DNA of 64,000 nucleotides from Kalaharituber pfeilii. Its lineage: Eukaryota; Ascomycota; Pezizomycetes; Pezizales; Pezizaceae. The notes beneath the pieces were generated by a model. It was not told where the DNA came from and searched no databases. It worked only from the letters and a program-made list of their open reading frames with translations. The translations under genes and the position numbers were made by a program. The stretch covers positions 248,001 to 312,000 of the forward strand of contig WHUZ01000043.1 in the NCBI GenBank assembly GCA_015179045.1, read 5' to 3'. Each line of letters opens with the position of its first letter. Position 1 is the first letter of the stretch. Of the stretch, positions 23,134 through 36,389 are shown piece by piece.

Positions 23134-24774
23134 CTATGCCCCCGCAACAGGAGGCGCATTTGCCCCACCTCCCTTAACCCAATGCAAGCCCTTCATCCAT
23201 TCGGGTAATGTGGCTTGAGAGTGATATATCAGTCCGCAGGCGTGACATAGAGACTACGCGAAGGATACACAAAGTTAGTCCAATTATGCATAACTTCAAC
23301 GAAGGTAACAATGCGCTACAAACCTTTGGCCCAAATGGCCCGTCCCGTATAGCCCACGTACTAGTACCTGGTACACTACACCATGTACATCTCCAGTTTG
23401 CTCGTTCCCTATACCTCTCCGTCAGTGTCCGTTTCGAAATCACGTGACTTGATATAATACATACCACTCAGCCATACTACCAGGCCCTGCAGTCCCCATA
23501 CTGCTTCCCCCATTCGCCATGGGCGTTCCCCTCCCAGCGGGAGGACTCAAACTACGGTTCCTTTTCCGCTTCTTCCTCTCGCCCCTACCTTCTCTCCCTG
23601 GAGTCTCAAAGTCCCCCAAATCCCCAAACACACTACCTCCACCAAGACCCAAACCCACGCTATTTGCGCCGAACCGGTTCGTCTCCCTCCGCAGCCGCCG
23701 TATCTGCCTTTCTCTGTCTCCCTCCCGCTTCTCTAGATCTTCTTTGGTAAGCGTGAGCATTCGGGGTGCCCACCCTGCGCCGAGATTCTCCTGGTCTATC
23801 CTCCATCCTGCTTCTGCGGAGTACGCAGCGTCGTTTTCTGGTGGCGCGGCTGGGACACCGCCAGATTCCAATATGCCCTTTTTGTGCGATAGTGCAGCTT
23901 CATAAATGGCGCTTGCAATGGCCGGGATAAACTCCCCCGTTAGGCCGAGGTCGGCACACGTAGCACGCGCAAAGGACTCCGGTGTTAATGCTGGTGTGTT
24001 TGCGTCGGGGGAGTCAGAAGCTGGAGGGGGCGGCGATATAGAAGCAACATCCCACTCAAATTTGTCCATGTAGAGGAATTTACGGAGGCATATTTCGAGA
24101 TTGATGATTGTTCTAAATTCGGCGCCTGGGGGTAGCGGCATCGTGGCTACGGCGGCGTATTCCTCTACCTGAGTGCGGATTGCTGCGGCGATTTGGGCGC
24201 TGAATGGGTGCGGCGGCAAGTCTAGGTCCATACACATTGTCATTGCAAAGTGGTCGGGGGTGATGAGAGTCTCATTTATATTCCAAAGGAACGTGTCCTT
24301 GAGTCGCCGCGAGGAGTCGATGTCCATGTCAAGCTTAATTGGAACTAGGTGTTCTGGAAGTAAGCTAGCTTCGTGAAGTTGTGCTTCTGATCGGTTGAGG
24401 AAAGAGGGTGGGACAATCGGACGACGAGGCTCCTTGCCGGGGAGAATGTATACCGGTTTTTGAATTCCGTCGGCCGAAAGATCGTATCCTAGCGCTTGCG
24501 AGAGGGCAGAGGGTTGCTGTTGGGCAGCTCCTGACGAAGAGGGGTTGTTCTGAAGGGAAACGCTCCCCCGCTCGGGCCGGTCCTCATAGATGTCATCATC
24601 GTCCTCCACCTCCGCATAGTTAATAATCTGCGTTCCACGTTTGGTTGTCCTTGTTGTCCCTGGTGTCCCTACTGCTAAGGAGAGTGAAGGCGGCGCGATG
24701 ATAGGAGTGATGAGGCCTGTGTTGAAGGTATTCAAGCGTGTGGGGTACGTCGTTGACAGGGCCTGCGGTGGCAT
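23134..24774 (-). CDS. sfh1: Sfh1/Snf5-family chromatin-remodelling subunit (RSC)
   Basis: Minus strand; exons 24774-23465, 23408-23324 and 23253-23134, giving 504 residues. Introns of 56 and 70 nt (GTATGT...ATAG, GTTTGT...GTAG) join in frame. The N-terminus carries TTKRGTQIINYAE, typical of Sfh1. The paired SNF5 repeats span about 141-300 (EHLVPIKLDMDID..., with the second repeat from about 225). A basic Arg/Lys segment follows (about 345-410). The C-terminus has a GATA-type finger split by the second intron: C444-x2-C447-x20-C468-x2-C471, with the RDGPFGPK signature between. Sfh1 is a core subunit of the RSC-type nucleosome remodeller in the nucleus; the finger is found in filamentous-fungal members. 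The start at 24774 matches family N-termini, although the frame stays open upstream to 25029. Snf5 proper is usually longer, so Sfh1 is preferred. Confidence 0.94.
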
Positions 24775-26777
24775 CCTTGTCGCTCGAGTCGAGAAAGCGC
24801 AATTGGGGATGTTTGTAGGTCGGCAGCCGGGAATGCCCGTGCGGGCATGCGATTGGGGGTTGTAAATGCGGCCGGCGGGGTCTGTATAACCTGCGATATA
24901 TTCAGATACGGACAAGGTATCAATTAGACTGATACACCAAACAGCAAAGGCGAAGCGACAGCAGGAATGGTGATGGGCGAACCTCTTTTCCTGGAGGGGG
25001 GGTGGAGGACGCGTTTGGTTGGGCATCAAAGTTGAAGAAACGGACTAGGTCGAATACGCACTAGCGCAGGGCAGTAAATGTCTGTGCAAGATGCTGACTA
25101 AAGGGTTTACCTCCTGCGGGAGCTGGCAAACCACGATGATAAACTGTGGAAGGGACTGGAGATGTACTGGGACTGTTCGCGCTCCATCGAATATCGCGTT
25201 GACGGCGTTGACGGTAATCGGTGTTGACGGTAATAGCTGTGGTGAAATTCAAAAGTAAGCCCTCATCTGAAAAGGGTGTCGGAGTCTTGGCACTGCCAAT
25301 GTTTGACATGATCTTGACTGTATATATAAAATCAAAAGTAATAAATAAGATTTGATGGCCCAGGACTGGCGTTCGGTTAGAACAAATGGCAGTATTGGAA
25401 CGCTGCATAAATCGTATGCGCTATTCGCCTTGTGAAATAGTGTAAATTTGTTATGCAGCGTTCCGAACCAGCGAGTACAACTGGAGATACAAGCTGACAA
25501 AATCCATAGAGAATGCGAGATATAGACATGCTCAGCTGGTCCCTGAAGCCGCAGACACATGGCCATACCTCAGTCCCAGGGCCATTCAAGCAGCTGCACG
25601 AAAAAGAAACAAGATGGCAGCACATGATGAAAATAATCATACACTCCGAACCAAACCTACCACGTACCTGCGTCGATTTCCCTCCCGCAGAAAATAGACA
25701 GCATTCTTCATCGGATCTGCCACAACGCGTCCTGGAATACCTGTATGGTTTTGCCATCACTTGCTGATACAAAAAGAGGGCATTCCAGCACCATGATAGT
25801 ATCCCACTGCTCTGATAGTCTTCTAGTGGTATCACATCGTCTCGTACAGCTCGTTTGAAAGTCCAAATCGTGCCATAACAATCCCTTGTCATAACTCCAA
25901 CAAGATTGTTACCTCCTGCAGGGTGTATGTCAGAGGAGCTGATCCATTCGGGGCCCGGGAAGCAGTGTATGTATCTGTTTCCATGTGAAAGGATCATATA
26001 TCCTGCTATATCGTTGCGGTGCGACAAGGAGGTGTGGTTTCAAAGGATGGAGCTGGGCCGCTTGAATGTGGCCCCCTGGATTTTCAGAGCGGGGGCTGTG
26101 TGTGACGTTTGCTGAGTTGGCGGAGTAGATGTTGGCTCCCACTTTCAATTAGCGTATATCCTCAATATATGTCCCAATCTCGGGAAATACCACCTGGTGA
26201 TACGGTGACTAAGTGGCCAGCTCGTCTATGCCACGCTATGTACGGCCTCTTCACTACATTCCAATAAAAAGGCATGATGCTTACCATTGGCCTTTGCAAG
26301 TTCCTCAAGATTGATGCTGATGGGGTCATCCTTACAGGATTGAGGGTAATAGGTGTTTCTGGGTGCAAAGCTTAAGATGCACGTTAATTGGATGAATGTG
26401 GAATGGGTATATAGTGGGAGCAAATAAACTGTTTTTTGCACTGAAGTTGCAGACGGATTAATCTCAGTGCTGGACGTGGGGTAGGAGAAGTCAAGCTGGG
26501 CGAGGCTAGGATACGAACGTGTGGTGGGGATGGAAGTCATACCAAGACCACATCCAACGAATCACTGAAGTTGCTTTTAACGTTGCTTTAAGCATACCCC
26601 ACTCAACGAACTCTGCTAACTCTCAACGTGTTCTGGCTGCATCCGTAACTACCTCAAACTGCCTTTGTATTGGTTCAACTTCTATACCATACTGTCAGGT
26701 TTAGTCTTGGTTAGTGAAGCATGGATATACGCGACACTTTTCTCAAATTCGAGATCTCATGAGGTTTTCAATACTCT
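24775..26777. other. upstream flank of sfh1 and intergenic
   Basis: 24775-25100 probably holds the sfh1 promoter or leader; the sfh1 frame continues open to 25029 and an upstream noncanonical start cannot be excluded. A 216-codon frame on the minus strand (25377-26027) has no recognisable domain, is Cys- and Ile-rich, and is not called. I see nothing else. Confidence 0.5.
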
Positions 26778-27399
26778 CAGGCCTTGCTATAACGAAATCC
26801 CATCAAATAATGAAACGAAAAAAAAATTTAGTGGAAGTTATTTCTGTCTACATACAAATTGTTCTTGCTATAGCGAAAAGTGGCTAATGAAATCTATAGA
26901 GGCAATCCGCCGTATCCATGCCAGCGACGAATAGGAAAACCTAAATGTTCATTAGAATTTCGTACTATCAAGACAATGGTATACCTCTTCATTCACAAAA
27001 TGCCTATGAAACTCATTCAAGATCTCTTTTAGATGTTTCCGCTCTAATCTTTCTTGCATATCTGATGCTTCTCAAATTTACTTGATGCTCACTGCTTGTT
27101 AGTAGTTGTTGACATTTTGGCTGCTCCAATTACTGAGGGCTAGTCTGGACCGAAGGCAGTCCGTTACAGATTTCTATGAGTTCAAGATTCACTTATGCTT
27201 TATTTTATAGTCTCGAATATTTCTTGATTTGGCTATTTCCTTTGCTATTAAGTCAATACCTACAATAGATGTTGAGGAGTCCGAACTCAGCTGCCAAGGT
27301 TGCATGACTAATTTCTCAAAATCTTTTATAACGAAAACCTTGCTATAACGAAAAGAAAGGGCCAAAATTTTACCTGTTCGTTATAGAAAGGTCTAACTG
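26778..27399. mobile_element. ~622-bp TA-type MITE, copy 2 of the 12347 family (inverted)
   Basis: The right end, read on the minus strand, is CAGTTAGACCTTTCTATAACG, followed outside by TA (27400-27401). The left end is CAGGCCTTGCTATAACGAAA with the outer TA lost. Blocks such as TTGTATGTAGACAGAAATAA and the GTTATAGCAAG repeats match the element at 12347-12989 in reverse orientation, with many point differences. No transposase frame. An old, degenerate copy. Confidence 0.72.
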
Positions 27400-30300
27400 T
27401 ACTGCAACCTGCAGCTGCTACTACACAGGAACCACTAGACGGCCAGCAGAATGGTGTCCATGCTGAAATATAATTCCTATCATACTCACTATCGGTGGAG
27501 AGTATACACTCTTGAATTTAGTGAGCTTCAGCTGGAGATTTCATAAAGATCGTTCGCTTTACATTCACGCTTTATCACCACTTAGTGTGCAACAGCTCAG
27601 CCATATACAGCTAGGGCTCTCGTTCCAAGACAGTACACAGGCTTACGATTCAGTGGAATCTGAACATCATTAAGTGGCATGCTGACAGGGGCGTTATAGA
27701 TAGGAGAAGTAATTATCCGGGTTTATGAAAATGGCCTGACCAACAGCCGATTCAACAGAGGTTGCAAGTTTGACTACTTGGTGCGATATCGTAACAGCTG
27801 AGAACGAGAATCAATTGTCAAATGCAGTTACTCCTTGTTGTGACGAGAAATCTTGATGTATTGAGCTTCCTTGTAGCCTCGCCACTCATCTGATTTGGCA
27901 GCAGACAGTGTAGGGTGATGTTGGCGAAAGAAGCGAAATGAACGTAGGTTCGTACCAACTCTGGTAAATTCTGATATTGTTGGGTTAGCAGTTCTAGATA
28001 AGGAAATAATCGTACTGTGAGTCTGGGAATAAATACGCGAATTCACAGATAGGTATCACATGCATGAAATAAGGCTGCAAAGGTGATATCACGAGACCAA
28101 TCACGAGACTGGATACAACTGGGAAGTTAATGCTGGAGAAAACTGGGAATGAATATTGGATCTCACGGGCATACAATTTCCAGGGTAAGAGCGCAGCTCT
28201 ACCCCGGTCACACGTAAGGGAGATACTGTCAGTCCAAAACTAATTTCCCAGCTCTTATCCTTTCTAAGCTTAAGTTAGGGAAAAAAAGCTCCTCTTTTAA
28301 GGACTATACCAAAACAAGTTCTATGCTCGAGTACAACTTGACAATCAAAGTAGCATTGGCTTCAAGTGAGATTAGGTTGATACCTCCCCAAAACTGGACC
28401 TCGCAAATCCCTGCACTTTGGATTTCGCCTATTCTTGTCCTCAATTTGCATTTGCTATGAGTTTCACCATGGCTTTGGTTCGGTATGTAAACCTGCTTTG
28501 ATGTATTGATAGTCTTGTACTTCGATCAGAAACTGGCTCATACAAAAGGACCCCATTGAAAAGTCATTACCTTTTAAATTCACAATTCCAGATTATACCT
28601 CAGCTCTGTTACCCTTCTCTACGCCCGCCTGGTCGACACAGCGCCACTCAAAAACTCCTATCGTTCCTCATATCACTTCGTACGCGTTCCCCGATCCTAC
28701 AAAAATCATCCCGATGATACTCGAAGTTTTAGGAAATAGTTCTCAGTGCAGACTTTATTAAGAGATTGGCGTTTGTATGAAGCCACTTCTGGAGGTCAAG
28801 TCGTGACTTCCTAATAAGGCAGTCGGCACTATAAGCTAGGTCACGATGCTTTGAAAGGAACAGCGTTGCCCATTACTAATCCTAGGGCCTGTGAAGTGGA
28901 AATGACGTCACAGGGTGAAAATTCCCAGCAGAAAGCCCGCGTACATGGGCTTGGGGCGATATGATCAGACTAGGGACAATACAGGGATTTAGGAATTAAT
29001 GATAGATGTGAAAAGTAGCCTGATCTCCATCTTCAGCTGTGTGGGCGACAGGGAAGGATAACCTCACAGTAACCAAAAGCTCTGCACATATGGAGTCAAT
29101 TATTTCAATTTGAAAGGCTGGATCTCGTGTGCCTAATTGTTGGCTGAATGGTCGGTTGTCGGACCCAGCAGTAGGTAAGTAATATCGCTGGTTGTGCTAC
29201 AAGCTAGCAGTCGTTCTCTCCATCCACCCCACGCACAAGGTTCAAGCAACAAGTTTGCTTTGTTACATTAAACCAACTCACATGTCCGTACATAACAGCC
29301 TGCTTTATATCCAGAGTGCCGCTGGCAGGATTAGAAAGAGAATATGCTGTCTTCAGGCTAGTGAGAAAATGAACCCTTCCTCAATTTCTCTCTACCTGCT
29401 TCCAGTTTGGGCCTCTGCAGATGCTTGGCAGTATAGTATCTGCACTCAATCAAATTCTGACTTGAGTGGTGTAATAGTGTACTTGATATTTCTTTATAGT
29501 TACCGGATCTTGCCAACTCGAACTCGGGCTAAAGCTAATTTCATTGCGCAATCACCAGGTAATTTAGCATATATTAAAGGACACAAGTGAGTACATAGCT
29601 TGTGATATTACCATCTTCAGTTTTGGTTCTTTTCTCGCGCTGAGCTTTCCATGGACCTGGCTGCACTTGTACTACTCAGTACCATAACATCCCAGAGCCA
29701 CCAGTCTGGTCGTCTCCATGCAGATGCATCACAAAGCCCCTTATGGGCGTCGGGATAATTATCACGAATTACAGTCTAATAAGCTCGTGCACAGAATTTG
29801 CTATTTTAAATGTATTTCCAAACTTTACATTACACTGAAGTCGAGCAGGTGCATACACATGTATATTTTATATTAGGAGTTGAAACATGCATACAGTATA
29901 TGTGGACCTTGTGCACCCCAGCCTGTCATATGATTGATGAGTTGTACATTCATTCTATTGTTGAGCCTGTGTGCTTTTCCTTTCTGCTCACTTTCACGGA
30001 CGAGATATGGCCAAGTATGCATTACATAGCTTTATCGGATCTACACTTGTTTGCGCCCCCATTTCTCCTATCGTTATCTATTGAGGGGTGCATACACTCC
30101 AATAAATAGAGTAGGCTGGATTGTACTTACAAAGGTCTAATTGCTTCCTGAAAGTGAGTATGTTGAACGCAGGCTCAAGTTTTCATTTTTGAGGGAAAGT
30201 CTAGGAAGCTACAATGATTCTTAGAATTGAACCATTTACACGTCAATGCCAGTGATTAACTCAAACATTGTTTTACTCTCTTGGTTAACCCTTCTAAATG

Positions 30301-33054
30301 CCAGTCAGGAACTACCCAAACAAGCAGGTCCAATGTCCATAACGGCAGGCTCGAACTACCGGAAGTTGTCCATTTGTCCGAAATATTTCATCCACTCGCC
30401 GCTTTATCCATCTCAGTTCCAATGTTTTACGTTTGAGCTTTACTATGTGTAACAAATGTGTGATATTCACTCGTCAGATGACCCTGCTTGAAAAGAAAAA
30501 CTTTGCGCTGTGCCTGTCATCAAATAGTTACAGGCACCTATATACAATACGTGGACGAGGAGTTAATATTCGAGTTCAAGTCAAGTGAGTGACTGAGACG
30601 CTCGGGCCCGGAGGTTTTAGATGGGGACCTAATAAGTGAATACACTTTATCATGAACGACCGGGTCGATAGAGTTGATGCAGGCGGCGGCACGTAATCTT
30701 GTCTTTGCTTTTAATTGATTGGACGGCGTGGGGGTAGGGGAGACCAGGCGGGACGGCGCTATGGATGCTTCCACGTCGTAGATTAACCATATGACTAAAA
30801 CCCCGCGTGTGCATATATTGTGGGAAATGTTAAGGCATTCAGCTGTTACTGCAAATGATAGCAATGAGGCTAGCTCCATTATATAGATATTGGAGCTACA
30901 ATTGATTGCTAGTGAGATATCTAGGCCCAATTTCGGGATGCAGCGTTGTCTTCGACCTTGTTCTCGTACCCAGACGGGCACTGGATGCTGCCAAGAGGTG
31001 CAAAGACCCATTGCTAGCTGCGTCGACCTCGGCATATATACGACTTCAAATGATCGGTATCTTCTGTGCCTGGGACTCAATAATCCTCGTACATACCACA
31101 TTTATGAATACAATTACCGAAGGGCAAAGGAACTGAAGACTCGTGAACTACCGTTGTTTCATACCGCAGAGTTTTATTATATCAGCTGACTTGTAACCTG
31201 CCTCTACAAAGGACATCCGTCCTAGTGCTAGGACGGCTAGGATGTGAATCTCGATGTAGACGCTGTTAGCGACGTCAACCTCAAGATCCTTAACGTGAAC
31301 ATGGATTGGTCCCTGCGTTTGATGCCTGCCCCAGACTCACGTGCACAACCAATATCGACATCAGCCGGCCTGTAAACACTACCAGAATAGTAATCAAAAA
31401 AGGGTCTCCAGCTCTCAGCATAGCAAAGTAGTTGAAACAAGATGTAGAAAAAGAAATCCACAATAAAGTGATATCATCGTCATTTGTGATCGGGGGCAGG
31501 GGTATTGGGTATTGAAAGTGGATACTACATACATACTCTGCCCGGCCTTGATTACAATATATGCGGTCAAATCTCAAAGGCGGTTACTGTTTCTTGGGAT
31601 TTAGAAGGACTTGGAAATTTCAGTTTCGTTTGATATTTTATCATCAATCAATCGCATCATGCGTCTTCGATCGCCAATTTCCAAAAAGGGTATCTCATCT
31701 CAACATCTCACACTAGTTTCAGGTCTAAACTAGTCCAACAAATGGCCCGGGCCGAATGACCGACCATTCACGCGAACTCAAATAGCAGATAACCCCCGTA
31801 TCTGGAAGGTGGTCAGTCGCTACTCCAGAGACAATAGTTCAAATGTATAGAAAATTAGGTTCCAGTAGACTGTAACGTTGAAAGCAAATTTTCTTAGGAC
31901 TAAGTTCGAAGCGTGGGATGATGCGCATTGGACGCCACTGAGGTGGGTTGGCCTGTTGGAGTTCTATACATATCACAGCGTCCTAGTCTCCTTTTATGCG
32001 CTTGAACTTCAATAAACGTCTTCCCTTCCCCTTCCTGCTGTCTTACTGTACCTCCCCGCCATCACCCTGCAGTCATTGTACCCTGGTCTCCACTGTACAT
32101 TGCCCCGCCCGCACTACTAATCTGCGTACTAACTTTACACCGTGCATGCATGCAAGACAGTTTTGAGAGCTCGGTTAGGGCGTAGTACGTCGTTCCTACA
32201 TAGAGTACGTAAGTGTAACGGAAGTCTCAAGTAGAGCACACATGTAACATTTGGGAATGTGCATCGCGGGTTGGAAGGAGTATCGGAATTGAGGAAATGG
32301 TGGTGATTTTGTTTTTGTGTATGCAGGGGCAAAGGAGCCAGGGAAGGGAGGAAGGAAACTTCCATTCAGGGAAGTGGGGAAGAAAATAATATATGGAGTT
32401 ATAACACATTTGGGGGATATCGGTGCGGTTAGCTTTTTTACCGGTGTTGAGTGGCGTTTATGGGACTGGCTGATTGTTTCAATAGCACCGAACGAGTTCA
32501 CCAATGGTATCATAGGGTTATGGTGATTCCCAACGCAAGCCCCACCCTAGTGTCACTGAGCGTACAATTGCAGAACCCCGGACCTCCGGCTGGCAAACTG
32601 TAACTGTTTTCTTGGTTTGACCCTTCAGTCGACCACTTCCTTTTGTGATCAACTCGGTTTGTTGTGATTCTGAGTCACCAGTCTTTGATGCAGATTTATG
32701 AACTTGTGCAGTGGGAACAATGACTTAGAGCAGATGAAACCCTCACCCCTCACCCCCGACTTCCTTCTAACAAATCGTGAAAGTTGGAAAGGAAATTCTG
32801 CAATCGAAATTCTACACATATGTGACGTGAAAACCTACCAATTGCCCTATAAGAACGTGCTACACCGGGGGGGCTTGAAATCCTTTCTATACTTCCCAGA
32901 TCGGATCTCTTAAAAGAAGCATTGGTGAGTTTCCGTTAACGGTAGACTTTTGAAGTTAGTAGATTATATCACATATGTAACATATGCGCCTGATATATTA
33001 AGTAGATATATCGATAGGTGCCGCTACATCTATGAGACTCATATATAGACGACG

Positions 33055-33079
33055 CATGCGGATGCGGATGCGGATGCGG
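33055..33079. repeat. GCGGAT hexanucleotide repeat
   Basis: About four tandem copies of GCGGAT/GGATGC in non-coding sequence. Confidence 0.9.
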
Positions 33080-33623
33080 AACAAGAGAGCCTTTTCCGTG
33101 TGTGCATGAAGCAATGCATCGATAGATTTGGAAACAAAGTAAAAAGTTAATTGTATGGTTCTGGCTCGGTCCGACGGTTCGATAATTATGCGCTCCGGTT
33201 GCTATAGCTAATCATAAACTGGGATTTCTATTTTTTTTTTTTTAGGAAAAATTGAAAGTAAAAAGAAATAAACTGTGTTTTGAATTTCATAAGTATATGT
33301 GAAGCTAATGATGAAACAATTTACTTCATACTACAAGCCGATAAAACGCTTTGGGCCGGGGTGTTGAATGATTTTCGTGATTTCCATTTATCTTTGTGTG
33401 AATGTATGATGAAATTCACCGCTTTCCTTACGAAATGCCCCGGGGGGAGATCGTTTTAGGTGGCGGTGGCGTATACATGACATTATCTACGTAAGGAAGC
33501 TCATAAGGCTTTTTAGTTTGCAAGTTGACCCTGCTTTAGCTCTGCTCTTGGGATCCGGAGCCGTCACCCACACCAAAATCCGAACTTCTAGAAGCCTTGA
33601 GGAACACAGGGAGGAGAGAGTGA

Positions 33624-33694
33624 ATGAGTGAGTGAGTGAGTGAGTGAGTGAGTGAGTGAGTGAGTGAGTGAGTGAGTGAGTGAGTGAGTGAGTG
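33624..33694. repeat. (GAGT)n microsatellite, about 17 copies
   Basis: An uninterrupted GAGT tetranucleotide array, followed about 200 bases later by degenerate GATGG repeats (about 33895-33990). Non-coding; likely length-polymorphic. Confidence 0.95.
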
Positions 33695-35561
33695 GTCAAC
33701 TTGGTTTTGGACGATCAAAAGGTTACATACTTTGTACGTACGTTATTACGTTGATGGAGGGGGCGGGGTCGTGATGAGCGGAGGCGCCGAAGGAGGGGGA
33801 AGGTGGGGCAGAGGGGGCAATACGTCAAAAGGGTCAAATTGCGATTTGGGTCCGGCTCCCGACGAAAAGGTGGCGGGGGAGCCCTGCGGATTGTAGATGG
33901 GATGGGATGGGATGAGATAGATGGAGGATGAGTGGAGGGAGAGACGAGGCTAGATTGATAGATGGAACGGGATGGATGGAATGGATAGATAGATTGGCGG
34001 CGCCTGAACCAGATTTTGGCTGATCCCCCCCGGTATGTCAGCGTCTGGTTACGACGTAAGCACCGTACGATTCTCGAACGTCATGATAAACAAGAAACAT
34101 ATTATCAATAACGGTAAAAAAAAAAAAAAAAAAAGAAAGAAAGAAATCTCAACGGTGTTTGAATAGGTATGTGATACATGTTGTTTTGTTGGGAGTTAAA
34201 TTTTTTTTTAAAAAAAAAACAAAGAAAAAAAAGAAAAAAAAAAAAAAAAAAGAAAAGGAAAAAGCCAAGGACATAGACGTAATAACGGGAAACTATTTTC
34301 CTTCAAAATTCCATAAAAAATTAATTTCAATGCAGTCTGAATTGGAAGAAATATCGGGTCGGGCCGGGAAAAGGGAAGGGAAGTGGTGTATGAAATTTTA
34401 TCCATGAATCGTTTTTTAACAAGAAAAAAAAAAAAAAAAAAAAAAGGAGTGGGTTGTGAGATATATGACGCACCATACATGTAGTTTTGTCCAAAAAAAA
34501 AAAAAAAGACGAGGGTAAAACAAAATCGATGTTTTATCTCGGTTTTGTCCCTGCGTCCATGTGCGAGAGAGAAAAGAGTGGGAATAGAGGAGGTAGAGGA
34601 GGTGTACATGATTACATTGAGACTTTACAACAGCCTCGTGTGTTTCTTAATGCAGAAGGATATCGTAAATGTCTATTTCATAAATGCCAAGAACCTATTC
34701 ATTACATGCAAATCCCTTTACCAGCCCTCAAAAATGTACCAATTTCTCAAAAATGCTACCCATTAAATTTTATTATGATTTTCTTTTTGAAATTATGAAC
34801 TTTCCTTACTGCTATGTGGAGGCAACATAGCAAAGTAGTACGCCACTAAAAACTAATCACTACAGTGTTAAGAGTTAGAAAGCTATCAGAAAAATACCCA
34901 CATTATCACCACGTTCACACTGAAGGGGTTAGGAATAAAGAAAGTTGAAAATGAAAAACGCAGACAACTCATGTCAATCCCTCAAAGTACCGAAACGAGC
35001 TGAAAAAAGAAAAGCATATGCCAAGAAAAAAGAAATCTGAAGTCCACAATTCTTCGTCACCACCCTCTCGCCATTGCTAGCAATCCCGTAGCCGAAGTTC
35101 AAGTCATGATTCATACACTTCCCCTCCCAGACTTTTGACTCGGCTATCCTTTCCTCTGCTCTTTCTTGCGCCTCCCGGCAATCAATAAACTGCTGCTCTA
35201 GTTATTGCCGCCGTTCCGTGTTGTTGTAATCTTTTTCCTTGTGCTGTCGTGTGGGCATATCCGTGAAACTGCCATTTGTCTTTCCCTCCGCACCCCCCCA
35301 CTACAATCAAACTAACCCTGGCCGTCATATGTAAGTAGACCCTGCTTTTCGCCCCCACCCACACCCAACCCACACGATTATCCGTTCAGCTGCCTGAATC
35401 AACGACCGTTCAAAAAGAGTAACTTCAGAAATAGCAATAGTCAAAGCATCCGTAACACCAAATAATATCCTAAAACAGCGATATGAAAAATACAAGAGTA
35501 TTGCAACTCATGTTCCCGTAATTCGCATATCCCCACGATACACTCTCCCCAAAAGCAAATA

Positions 35562-35595
35562 GCAAAAGCAAAAGCAAAAGCAAAAGCAAAAGCAG
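35562..35595. repeat. (AAAAGC)n repeat
   Basis: About five or six copies of AAAAGC in A-rich intergenic sequence. Confidence 0.9.
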
Positions 35596-36389
35596 AAAAT
35601 TTAGAACGCCAGGTAGACATGCATGCAATTTGTTTGGAAATTAAGGAAATAAGGAAAATATGCTATGCTTGAAACGGATGGTTCATGACGCCTGGTAAGA
35701 GGTAAAAGCAGGAAAAAGCAAAAAGAAGAAAAAGCAATAGAAAGCCAACGTGCAGCAAACTAATGGGGCAGGGTTTGATGGGAAGCAGGAGGATGTAATA
35801 GGAAAGAAAAAGGAAAAAGGTAACACCACCAACCAGAATAGGTGGCCAACGAGGGCAGCTATGTTCTCTTTTTGCCTTAGGGTTACCGTGCTTTTGTCTC
35901 CGATAGCTGTTTCTTCATTCTCCTGATGGTAGGAAAATAACTGCACCTGATGGAATCCACAATCAGTTTCTTAGTCTGACAGTGTCTGTAGAAAAAGTTC
36001 TCGACAACATGTTGAGTGGAGAACATGGGCTCGAAAGAAATTAATGAGCAGAGAGAAATAGAGGGTCAAGTCGAGAACACTTTGATTCAAGAATTGGAAC
36101 CGCCCGGTACGAAATGAGCTTTGAAGATGATGCCATATTAGTTCAAGAACCCAAAAAGAAAATAGGAAAACAAGAAGATTTAATATAGAGGGGGAAAAAA
36201 AAAAAAAAAAAAAAAAATTCCGAACTTTTGAGCCCACGCCTGTTGATAGAACCTAAGGAACAAAATGCCGACATAAAATATAGAATCACTGTGCCATAGA
36301 TAGTGTGAAAGCTTGATGGCAATAATGCGGATGTTTTGTGAAGCTGATGCTAAGTTCACTCAGCTTCTCACTAATGAAAGCGGTTGCCT

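Larger units (their letters stand above)
27402..36389. other. 9-kb gene-free region
   Basis: No gene could be supported. The longest frames (132 codons at 29192-29590 plus; 187 codons at 30538-31101 minus) show no domain, no conserved motif and no splice partners. From about 33000 the region is crowded with microsatellites and A/T runs (listed separately), plus poly-A tracts at about 34115-34135, 34210-34255, 34420-34445 and 36188-36215. Confidence 0.5.

Noticed and set aside
25377..26027. 216-codon minus-strand frame upstream of sfh1
   Set aside because: No recognisable motif, and composition typical of random frames (many Cys, Ile and Ser).
28183..28203. GGTA-GAGC palindromic hairpin
   Set aside because: A small hairpin only; surrounding bases do not complete a tRNA or other known RNA.
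30538..31101. 187-codon minus-strand frame
   Set aside because: No domain, and a competing plus-strand frame covers the same bases.
35562..35595. Regular short repeats considered as a CRISPR-like array
   Set aside because: Simple 6-base tandem without spacers, in a eukaryotic genome.
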